Shown in pieces: positions 1 to 7,338 of a stretch of 7,338 bases of DNA. The DNA is from Rhodospirillales bacterium (GTDB taxonomy: Bacteria; Pseudomonadota; Alphaproteobacteria; Acetobacterales; Acetobacteraceae). Both the position numbers and the translations under genes were made by a program. The stretch covers positions 1-7,338 of the forward strand of contig JANXSA010000336.1 in assembly GCA_025352915.1 (NCBI GenBank), given 5' to 3'. How positions within the stretch are numbered: the first letter of the stretch is position 1; each line of letters starts with the position of its first letter. The notes under the pieces were generated by a model. It saw only the letters and a list, made by a program, of their open reading frames with translations, was not told the origin of the DNA and did no database searches.

Positions 1-552
1 GCTGCGGGCTTTGGCGATGGTGGCGAAATCGCCGCCTTTTTTGAGTTCGGCGATGACGGTTTTGGCGTCGGCTTCGTTGGGCAGGAGGATGTGGCGGGCG
101 TGGACTTCTTCCTCACCGGGTTTGCCGGCGATTTCGCGGTCGTAGCGGGCGCGGAGTTCGGTTTCGCCGACCAGGGGGCCGACGTCGCGGCTGATCAGGG
201 CGGTTTGCAGGGCCTGGTCCTGGGCGCGGGCCATTTGGCGGGCGACGGTGGGTTCACGGTCGAGGCCGCGGCGGCGGGCGAGGTCGATGATGGCGGCGCG
301 GTCGACGAGCTGGTCGAGGAGCATCGGATAGAGCATGGCCGGTGGCATGCCGCGCATTTCGGCGGGCAGGGACTGGGCGGCTTCGGCGAGGTCGCTGGCG
401 CGGATTTCTGTGGTGTTGATGCGGGCGATCACCGGGTCGGCCGCTGAGGGCGCGGAGGTGGCGGGCGCGGGCGCCTGGGCCGCGGCCGGGCTGGCGAGAA
501 GGCCTGCGGCGACGAGATTGGCGGCCAGCAGGAGGGCGCCGAGCTGCTTCAT
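1..552 (-). CDS. Parvulin-type (PpiC/SurA-like) peptidyl-prolyl cis-trans isomerase, exported; 3' end outside window
   Basis: Reading the minus strand from the ATG at 552 gives an uninterrupted frame of 184 codons that runs off the window at base 1, so the C-terminus is missing. The first 25 residues look like a Sec signal peptide: a Lys at position 3, a hydrophobic Leu/Ala core, and an Ala-Ala-Ala cleavage site before Gln26. An Ala/Pro-rich linker follows, then an alpha-helical SurA-N-like region (about 40-145). The parvulin domain opens at about residue 148 with a V-H-A-R-H-I-L motif (His151, Arg153, His154) and a GGDFATIAKARS stretch, both typical of PpiC rotamases. It would catalyse prolyl isomerisation or chaperone exported proteins in the periplasm. 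An AAGGA-type ribosome binding site lies 9 nt before the start. It is divergent from secA, a link to secretion also seen in other alphaproteobacteria as I recall. Whether it is called PpiC, SurA-like or PrsA-like cannot be settled without the C-terminus. Confidence 0.88.
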   Translation of the reverse strand, partial: MKQLGALLLAANLVAAGLLASPAAAQAPAPATSAPSAADPVIARINTTEIRASDLAEAAQSLPAEMRGMPPAMLYPMLLDQLVDRAAIIDLARRRGLDREPTVARQMARAQDQALQTALISRDVGPLVGETELRARYDREIAGKPGEEEVHARHILLPNEADAKTVIAELKKGGDFATIAKARS

Positions 553-580
553 GGGCGGGAATCCTTGAGGGAGGAGTGCG

Positions 581-609
581 ATGATGGCGGAGGCGGGGAA
601 TCGGGACAA
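581..609 (-). promoter_or_regulatory. Candidate sigma70 promoter for the isomerase gene
   Basis: On the minus strand TTGTCC (609-604) and CATCAT (586-581) are separated by exactly 17 bp, each matching four of six consensus positions. The -10 box lies about 30 nt upstream of the isomerase start codon. The match is modest and rests on spacing and position only. Confidence 0.3.
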
Positions 610-657
610 GCGAGGCCCTCGCGGGGGGCATGGCGGGGTTGTGAAGCGGGGCGGTCG

Positions 658-686
658 TTGACCCCGGGCGGCCCCGGTCCTATCTC
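658..686 (+). promoter_or_regulatory. Candidate sigma70 promoter for secA
   Basis: TTGACC (658-663, five of six to the -35 consensus) is followed after a 17-bp spacer by TATCTC (681-686, three of six but with the leading TAT). Transcription would begin near 693, giving a leader of about 75 nt before the secA ATG at 768. The GC-rich spacer is usual for alphaproteobacterial promoters. It is the best promoter-like pair I found in this divergent gap. Confidence 0.5.
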
Positions 687-720
687 ACGGGCTTGGCTGT
701 CCGGCAGGCGCCGGCTGGCT

Positions 721-756
721 GCTGATGCGTGTCCCGCCCCGCTGATACGTATCCCG
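721..756 (+). repeat. 20-bp-period imperfect direct repeat in the secA leader
   Basis: The 16-mer GCTGATGCGTGTCCCG (721-736) recurs as GCTGATACGTATCCCG (741-756) with two mismatches and a start-to-start distance of 20 bp, about two helical turns. The second copy contains a perfect 10-bp palindrome, GATACGTATC (743-752); the first is an imperfect version of it. The second copy abuts the secA Shine-Dalgarno (GAAAGG, about 756-761). A short CCGGC-AGGC-GCCGG hairpin (701-714) precedes the pair. It could be a tandem operator or a leader RNA element. I do not recognise a named motif. Confidence 0.55.
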
Positions 757-767
757 AAAGGGTGTTC

Positions 768-3488
<2,721 letters not shown>

Positions 3489-3520
3489 TGTTTGTTTTCA
3501 ATGGGTTATTTGCCAAAAAC

Positions 3521-3591
3521 TGCCTAGGCACACCCTAGGCACTTGCGATGCCTAGACGCTATGCTATTGTTTTGCAGGCAATTCCTAGGCA
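3521..3591. repeat. Cluster of four CCTAGGCA-type boxes between secA and the integrase; candidate attachment or operator region
   Basis: Box 1 is the perfect palindrome TGCCTAGGCA (3521-3530). Box 2 is CCTAGGCA (3534-3541), box 3 the variant TGCCTAGA (3549-3556), and box 4 CCTAGGCA (3584-3591). Boxes 1 and 2 form a perfect inverted repeat: 8-bp arms around CACAC, or equally 7-bp arms TGCCTAG and CTAGGCA around a 7-bp centre. That second reading is the geometry of a tyrosine-recombinase core site. Boxes 3 and 4 form a second, wider inverted pair. Box 4 overlaps the region where the integrase ribosome binding site must be, 6 bp before its ATG. Two readings fit: recombinase or accessory-factor binding sites of an attL, or an operator controlling the integrase. 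On the minus strand the hairpin is followed by GTTTTTGG, so a weak minus-strand terminator is also conceivable. Confidence 0.6.
3543..3570 (+). promoter_or_regulatory. Weak candidate promoter for the integrase gene
   Basis: TTGCGA (3543-3548) and TATTGT (3565-3570) are 16 bp apart, each four of six to consensus. CCTAG box 3 falls in the spacer and box 4 would lie just downstream of the start of transcription. If real, a protein bound to the boxes would repress the integrase. Low confidence, since short AT-rich stretches give such matches by chance. Confidence 0.28.
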
Positions 3592-3597
3592 AAGCGC

Positions 3598-4926
3598 ATG
3601 GACGACGCGGTGTATCTTGAAGAGGGCAAGCTGGTCCTCTACACCCGCAACGGCATTTGGCAGGCGCGCATTCCGCTTGATGGCAGCCGTTATCTCTGGC
3701 GCAGCCTCAAGACCAGCGACAAGGCCAAGGCACAGCGTGACGGTACGAAGCTGTTCCACCAGACGCAGTTCAGGCTGGATGAGGGACTGCCGGTCCAGCA
3801 GCGCACCCTGAACAGCGTCATCGACGAGTATGTCGCAAAGCGTGAGCGCAGCAATGCTTTAGGCAAGGCTGCCAAGCGGGTCACCAGCACCAAATACACC
3901 CAGGACGGCAACCTCCGTCAGATCAAGCGGGTGGCGAAGTTCTGGCGGGAGTATGCAGGGACCAAGCCCATAGACGCCATCGACAAGAAGGCGCTGAGCG
4001 ACTTCGTTGAATGGCGCAAAGCCTATTATCATGGCAAAGCCACGCTGCCGAAGAACGCGCAGCTGGACCCCACAGACAAAACGATCTTGTGGGACCTTAC
4101 CCTGGGCAAGATGCTGCTTAAATTCGCAGACGAGCAGGGCTATCGGGGCGCCAAGCCACTGCCCAATTTTCTCTATGCAGCCAAAGTCAAGCGAGTGCGG
4201 CCCGCGCCAACACTCGATGAGTTCACGCGCATTTGGAACCAGCTGAAAAAATACCACGGGAACAGCGATACGGTCAGGCAGGAGGTCAGCCGATGGCTGC
4301 TACTGAACTACGTAGTCACTCTTGCTCTTTCCGGCCTACGGGTCGGAGAAGCCAATAGCCTTCGTGTTCGGGACGTTGTCGCGATCAGTGACACAGATGG
4401 ACGGTCAAACGTTCAGCTGCATGTCCGAGGCAAGACCGGTGAGCGCGTCGTGGTGCCGCATCTAGAGGTGAAGGAAATTCTGGACGCGGTGCTAGAACGA
4501 AAGGGCGCTGTGGAGCCGGATGACCTTGTGTTCAGCATGCCGGATGGGAGCCGCATCATCACGCTGGCTGACCAGTTCAACGCATTCCTGAAGTCGATCA
4601 ACCTCACGCACAGCAGCTCGGGGGCGAAGTTCACTCTGTACAGCCTTCGCCACTTCTACGCGGTCCGCGCGATATCCAAGGGCATCGGCGTGTTCATGGT
4701 GGCGCGCAACATGGGCACCAGCGTGCAGGTCATAGAGCAGTACTACGGCAAGCATGCGACATCGACCGAACACGCAAGGCAGCTAGGCGGTGAGCGTGGC
4801 CTTTACTCTGGACCCAAACGTGACAGCGAACCGCGGCTCGATCCGACGCCCGAGCAAAAGGCCCGGCGCGCTCTACGGCAACGCGAACGGCGAGCTGAGA
4901 TCGCTTTGTCGAAACGGATCGCGTAG
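3598..4926 (+). CDS. Tyrosine recombinase / phage-type site-specific integrase
   Basis: The protein has 442 aa, a usual length for island integrases, with an N-terminal arm-binding region, a SAM-like core-binding domain (about 75-190) and a C-terminal catalytic domain (about 210-395). Catalytic residues by alignment to family motifs are Arg248 in SGLRVGE, Lys279 in the VRGKTGE hairpin, Arg351 in YSLRHFYA, and Tyr383, the second Tyr of IEQYYGKH. The box II histidine is Tyr348 here, and the later His/Trp position is Thr374 in the MGTS motif. Both are non-canonical, although the MGTS form is known to me from other phage and island integrases. A basic tail rich in Arg/Lys (about 410-442) follows the tyrosine and may touch DNA. 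The ATG at 3598 is effectively forced, because an in-frame TAG lies at 3586-3588. It would insert or excise the island by recombination at att sites. It is the first gene after secA and reads away from it. Confidence 0.93.
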   Translation: MDDAVYLEEGKLVLYTRNGIWQARIPLDGSRYLWRSLKTSDKAKAQRDGTKLFHQTQFRLDEGLPVQQRTLNSVIDEYVAKRERSNALGKAAKRVTSTKYTQDGNLRQIKRVAKFWREYAGTKPIDAIDKKALSDFVEWRKAYYHGKATLPKNAQLDPTDKTILWDLTLGKMLLKFADEQGYRGAKPLPNFLYAAKVKRVRPAPTLDEFTRIWNQLKKYHGNSDTVRQEVSRWLLLNYVVTLALSGLRVGEANSLRVRDVVAISDTDGRSNVQLHVRGKTGERVVVPHLEVKEILDAVLERKGAVEPDDLVFSMPDGSRIITLADQFNAFLKSINLTHSSSGAKFTLYSLRHFYAVRAISKGIGVFMVARNMGTSVQVIEQYYGKHATSTEHARQLGGERGLYSGPKRDSEPRLDPTPEQKARRALRQRERRAEIALSKRIA

Positions 4927-4958
4927 CGCCCTTGTCGGAACGATAGGTCGATATTTTT

Positions 4959-4979
4959 CGCTGTAGGCCATTTACTGCA
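4959..4979. promoter_or_regulatory. Upstream dyad, imperfect copy (CGCTGTA-N7-TACTGCA)
   Basis: The left arm CGCTGTA is identical to that of the dyad 57 bp downstream. The 7-bp spacer has the same length, and the right arm TACTGCA matches five of the seven bases needed for symmetry. Over 21 positions the two dyads agree at 15. The repeated arm, spacer and orientation suggest two binding sites for one protein. An ATTTTTCG direct repeat (4953-4960 and 4980-4987) overlaps its left edge and follows its right edge. Confidence 0.45.
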
Positions 4980-5015
4980 ATTTTTCGGTTGACGTGACGA
5001 AGCCACTGTGAGAAA

Positions 5016-5036
5016 CGCTGTAGCCAGATTACAGCG
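5016..5036. promoter_or_regulatory. Perfect 7-bp dyad (CGCTGTA-N7-TACAGCG) before the restriction-modification operon
   Basis: CGCTGTA (5016-5022) and its exact reverse complement TACAGCG (5030-5036) flank a 7-bp spacer. The dyad ends 9 bp before the ATG of the first operon gene, covering its weak AGCGAG ribosome binding site. It lies 22 bp downstream of a TTGACG (4989-4994) that could serve as a -35 box, though I see no convincing -10. A protein bound here would block transcription or translation of the operon. The gap (4927-5045) holds no gene or clear terminator. Confidence 0.5.
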
Positions 5037-5045
5037 AGATTTCCG

Positions 5046-5648
5046 ATGCGGCTTGCGGCCGTCTGTTCAATCCAAATGGGCTACACGGCACGCGGTCGCA
5101 TTGAACCGGCGGCAGATGGTATGCTTGCCATTCAGCTCAGCGACCTTTCCGCGGATGCAGTCCCCAACCCGGATCGACTGACGCGCGCCAGCCTCATCGG
5201 AATTTCCGACCGCTACCTAGTCCGCGAAGGTGACGTGTTGTTCCGCTCACGAGGCGAGCGGAACACAGCACACGCCTTGAACCGGTCGTTCGTTGAGCCT
5301 GTGGTCGCAATCCTGCCGCTGGTCATTCTGCGTCCCAATCCGAGGCTGGTTACCGCTGACTACCTGGCGTGGGTGCTCAATCAGGCTCCCGCCCAGAAGC
5401 AGTTGGAGGCCACTGCACACGGCACGAACATTCGCATGGTGCCAAAGGCAAGCCTCGATGAACTCGATGTCGACACCCCAGACCTCCCCACACAGCATCG
5501 CATCACCGAAATCGCCAACTTGGTCTCTCAGGAGGAGGCTCTGATGGGCCTGCTCGCCGACAAGAGGCGACAGTTGGTCAGCCTAACACTTTCAGAGCTT
5601 GCAAAGCGAGCATCACCCAAAGAAGCCCCGACAAGGAGGACATCATGA
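5046..5648 (+). CDS. Half-size HsdS-like protein: single target-recognition domain of a type I restriction system
   Basis: The 200-aa protein matches one half of a type I specificity subunit, which normally has two target-recognition domains and about 400 aa. The order of landmarks is that of the Methylase_S family. An N-terminal RLAAVCSIQMGYT segment leads to IQLSDL, then REGDVLFRSRGERNTA, a YLAWVLNQ helix, the GTNIRMVPKASLDELDVDTPDL run before the PTQHRI turn, and one long C-terminal helix (about 155-190) that would pair with another subunit or with HsdM. It should bind DNA sequence-specifically, alone or as a dimer. The start at 5046 keeps the family's N-terminal strand; Met11 would remove it. 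Its TGA overlaps the hsdM ATG (ATGA), so the genes are co-translated. Because a second hsdS follows hsdM, this protein may be an alternative specificity half-subunit or a regulator; the sequence does not decide. A truncated pseudogene is less likely, since both ends are intact. Confidence 0.82.
   Translation: MRLAAVCSIQMGYTARGRIEPAADGMLAIQLSDLSADAVPNPDRLTRASLIGISDRYLVREGDVLFRSRGERNTAHALNRSFVEPVVAILPLVILRPNPRLVTADYLAWVLNQAPAQKQLEATAHGTNIRMVPKASLDELDVDTPDLPTQHRITEIANLVSQEEALMGLLADKRRQLVSLTLSELAKRASPKEAPTRRTS
5633..5639 (+). promoter_or_regulatory. Strong ribosome binding site for hsdM
   Basis: AAGGAGG lies 5 nt before the hsdM ATG at 5645 and inside the end of the upstream gene. It is by far the strongest Shine-Dalgarno in the operon and fixes the hsdM start. 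It suggests the methyltransferase is made in more copies than the small HsdS-like protein, whose own site is poor. Confidence 0.85.
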
Positions 5649-7162
5649 GCGACAACCTGACCCAGCAGCAGGTCAATCAGGCTGCCTGGGCGGCCTGTGA
5701 CACCTTCAGGGGCGCCGTCGATCCCGCGCAGTACAAGGACTACATCCTGACGATGTTGTTCGTGAAATATATCTCGGACCTCTGGAACGACCACGTCGAG
5801 ACGTATCGCAAGCAGTTCGGCGGTGACGACGCCCGCATCCGTCGCCGCCTAGAGCGCGAACGCTTCATGCTGCCGGAAGGCACCAGCTTCTATGACCTTT
5901 ACGAAGCGCGGAACGAAGCCAACATCGGTGAACTGATCAACATCGCGCTGGAGAAGATCGAAGACCAGAACCGCAGCAAGCTGGAAGGCGTGTTCCGCAA
6001 CATCGACTTCAACTCGGAAGCCAATCTCGGCCGTCCGAAGGACCGCAATCGCCGCCTCAAGAACATGCTGGAGGATTTTGCCAAACCCGCGTTGGACCTG
6101 CGGCCATCGCGCGTGACGGAAGACATCATCGGCGAGTGCTACATCTACCTGATCTCCCGCTTCGCATCGGACGCGGGCAAGAAGGCCGGCGAATTCTACA
6201 CGCCCGCGGCTGTCTCCCGCCTGCTGGCCAAACTCGCGGCGCCTAAGCCGGGCAACACCATCTGCGATCCAGCGTGCGGCTCGGGCTCGCTGTTGATCCG
6301 TGCGGCGGAAGAGGTCGGCTCCGACAACTTCGCCCTCTACGGCCAGGAGGTGAACGGCGCTACCTGGGCGTTGGCGCGGATGAACATGTTCTTGCATTCG
6401 AAGGACGCCGCGAGGATCGAGTGGTGCGACACGCTGAACAGCCCCACGCTGATCGAAGGCGATCACCTGATGCGCTTCGATGTGGTCGTCGCCAACCCGC
6501 CGTTCAGCCTGGACAAGTGGGGCGCAGAGAACGCGGCCTCCGACCAGTACAACCGCTTCTGGCGCGGCATCCCGCCGAAGTCCAAGGGAGACTACGGCTT
6601 TCTGACCCACATGATCGAGATCGCCAAGCGGCAGAGTGGCCGGGTCGCCGTCATCGTGCCTCACGGCGTGCTTTTCCGTGGTGGCGCGGAAGGCACCATC
6701 CGGAAGGCGCTGATCGAGGAGAACCTACTGGATGCTGTGGTGGGCCTGCCATCCAACCTGTTCACCACCACCGGCATCCCCGTCGCTATCCTGATCTTTG
6801 ACCGTTCGCGTGAGCAAGGCGGCTTGAACGAAGCCCGCAAAGATGTGCTGTTCATCGACGCCAGCAAGGATTTTTCCCCGGGCAAAACACAGAACGTGAT
6901 GGAGGATGCGCATGTCACGCGGGTGCTGGACACCTACGCGCAGCGGACCGAGATCACGCGCTATTCGCACCGGGCTGATGTTGCTGAGATCGCCGAGAAC
7001 GACTTCAACCTGAACATCCCGCGCTACGTCGACACCTTCGAGGCGGAGGGGGAGATCGACGTCACTGCACTCCAGCGGGACATCAACCGGATCGAGCTGG
7101 AACTGGCCGAGGTCCAGGCGAAGATGGCTAGCTATCTACGGGAGCTCGGCGTCGATGCTTGA
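5645..7162 (+). CDS. hsdM: Type I restriction-modification system methyltransferase subunit HsdM (N6-adenine)
   Basis: The 505-aa protein is a full-length HsdM, similar in size to the roughly 520-aa E. coli type I proteins. An N-terminal helical HsdM_N domain (about 8-150; AAWAACDTFRG, YKDYILTMLFVKYISD) precedes the Rossmann methyltransferase. Motif X is AGEFYTP (181-187), the S-adenosylmethionine-binding motif I is DPACGSGS (208-215), and the adenine-methylation motif IV is NPPF (284-287). GQEVNGATWALARMNMFLH after motif I and VPHGVLFRGGAEGTIRK further on are also family hallmarks. A C-terminal helical tail (about 465-505) should contact HsdS. With HsdS it forms the M2S methyltransferase, which methylates adenines in a bipartite site and protects host DNA; with HsdR it supports restriction. 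The start overlaps the upstream gene by 4 bp and the end overlaps the next hsdS by 8 bp, so the operon is tightly coupled. All catalytic motifs are intact. Confidence 0.97.
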   Translation: MSDNLTQQQVNQAAWAACDTFRGAVDPAQYKDYILTMLFVKYISDLWNDHVETYRKQFGGDDARIRRRLERERFMLPEGTSFYDLYEARNEANIGELINIALEKIEDQNRSKLEGVFRNIDFNSEANLGRPKDRNRRLKNMLEDFAKPALDLRPSRVTEDIIGECYIYLISRFASDAGKKAGEFYTPAAVSRLLAKLAAPKPGNTICDPACGSGSLLIRAAEEVGSDNFALYGQEVNGATWALARMNMFLHSKDAARIEWCDTLNSPTLIEGDHLMRFDVVVANPPFSLDKWGAENAASDQYNRFWRGIPPKSKGDYGFLTHMIEIAKRQSGRVAVIVPHGVLFRGGAEGTIRKALIEENLLDAVVGLPSNLFTTTGIPVAILIFDRSREQGGLNEARKDVLFIDASKDFSPGKTQNVMEDAHVTRVLDTYAQRTEITRYSHRADVAEIAENDFNLNIPRYVDTFEAEGEIDVTALQRDINRIELELAEVQAKMASYLRELGVDA

Positions 7163-7338
7163 CGGATGGAAGAAATACACACTGGGTGAACTAATCGACC
7201 CCAAGCGACCAATTACGTATGGGGTTGTTCAGCCAGGAGATCACGACCCTACTGGAATTCCACTCGTGCGAGGCGGGGATTTTTCGTCAGGCTGGAAACC
7301 ACTTGAAGAATATCGCCGTGTATCACCGGCTATTGAGA
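7155..7338 (+). CDS. hsdS: Type I restriction system specificity subunit HsdS, N-terminal part (3' end outside window)
   Basis: Only the first 61 codons are visible and the frame stays open to the end. MLDGWKKYTLGELID is the usual HsdS opening, a Trp-containing strand leading to an L-G-E helix. It is followed by ITYGVVQPGDHDPTGIPLVR and GGDFSSG, the start of the first target-recognition domain, which reads specific DNA bases. It overlaps hsdM by 8 bp (ATG at 7155, hsdM TGA at 7160-7162), the classic hsdM-hsdS coupling. The DNA is about 52% G+C by my count over 7181-7338, well below hsdM, as expected where recognition domains are swapped between strains. Whether it has one or two recognition domains cannot be seen. 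hsdR would be expected further on. Confidence 0.9.
   Translation, partial: MLDGWKKYTLGELIDPKRPITYGVVQPGDHDPTGIPLVRGGDFSSGWKPLEEYRRVSPAIE

Larger units (their letters stand above)
3489..7338. mobile_element. Left part of a putative integrative island (integrase plus type I restriction-modification genes)
   Basis: Directly after the conserved secA gene comes a tyrosine recombinase, then a restriction-modification operon, which is a common cargo of integrative elements. Codon use changes from strongly G-ending in secA to mixed in the integrase and C-ending in hsdM. The exact left boundary is not determined; the CCTAGGCA cluster at 3521-3591 is the most likely place for the attachment site. No excisionase, replication or conjugation gene and no right end lie in the window, so mobility is inferred from the integrase and the neighbourhood alone. 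Confidence 0.5.

Noticed and set aside
91..447. Plus-strand frame opposite the isomerase gene
   Set aside because: It is the complement of a clear signal-peptide plus parvulin coding frame and has the Gly/Ala-rich makeup of a shadow frame.
729..767. Longer SecA N-terminus from the ATG at 729 or GTG at 762
   Set aside because: The extra residues are not SecA-like, the 729 start would lie in the leader repeat, and the ATG at 768 has both the conserved N-terminus and a ribosome binding site.
3521..3541. Hairpin as a rho-independent terminator for secA
   Set aside because: The stem is only 8 bp and no T-run follows on the plus strand. A short T-run follows only on the minus strand, where no gene needs it.
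3489..3597. tRNA or tmRNA fragment as the integration target
   Set aside because: I looked for a T-loop (GGTTCGAATCC-like) and CCA end and found none. CRISPR-like repeat-spacer arrays are also absent from the window.
5849..6664. 271-codon minus-strand frame inside hsdM
   Set aside because: It overlaps the intact methyltransferase motifs on the other strand and has no recognisable domain or ribosome binding site.

Overview
The window looks like chromosomal DNA from a high-GC alphaproteobacterium. The SecA sequence and its parvulin-type PpiC neighbour fit Rhodospirillales/Acetobacteraceae best, but that family-level guess is weak. It falls into two blocks: a conserved housekeeping block (about 1-3488) and the left end of what looks like an integrated island (about 3489 to beyond 7338).

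Housekeeping block. A parvulin-type peptidyl-prolyl isomerase gene with a signal peptide runs leftwards off the window (552 to 1, minus strand). It is divergent from a complete secA (768-3488, plus strand). The 215-bp gap between them holds a good candidate secA promoter, a weaker candidate for the isomerase, and a 20-bp-period imperfect repeat just before the secA ribosome binding site. Both genes act in protein export: SecA drives secretion through SecYEG, and the isomerase would fold exported proteins in the periplasm.

Island block. Directly after secA comes a 109-bp gap crowded with CCTAGGCA boxes. A 442-aa tyrosine recombinase follows (3598-4926), then a 119-bp gap with two related 7-7-7 dyads, and then a type I restriction-modification operon. 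The operon encodes a 200-aa single-domain HsdS-like protein (5046-5648), the HsdM adenine methyltransferase (5645-7162) and the start of a second HsdS (7155 to the window end). The three genes overlap by 4 and 8 bp and should be translationally coupled. No hsdR is visible; it would be expected downstream. HsdM and the second HsdS would form the methyltransferase. The small HsdS could be an alternative specificity half-subunit or a DNA-binding regulator of the operon.

The parts differ in base composition. A sampled secA line (901-960) is 70% G+C, an hsdM line (5641-5700) is 62%, and the start of the last hsdS (7181-7338) is about 52%. This fits a native backbone followed by acquired DNA with a recently exchanged specificity gene. 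The most interesting point is the half-size HsdS gene placed immediately behind a palindromic, bipartite dyad of the kind a symmetric HsdS dimer could bind.
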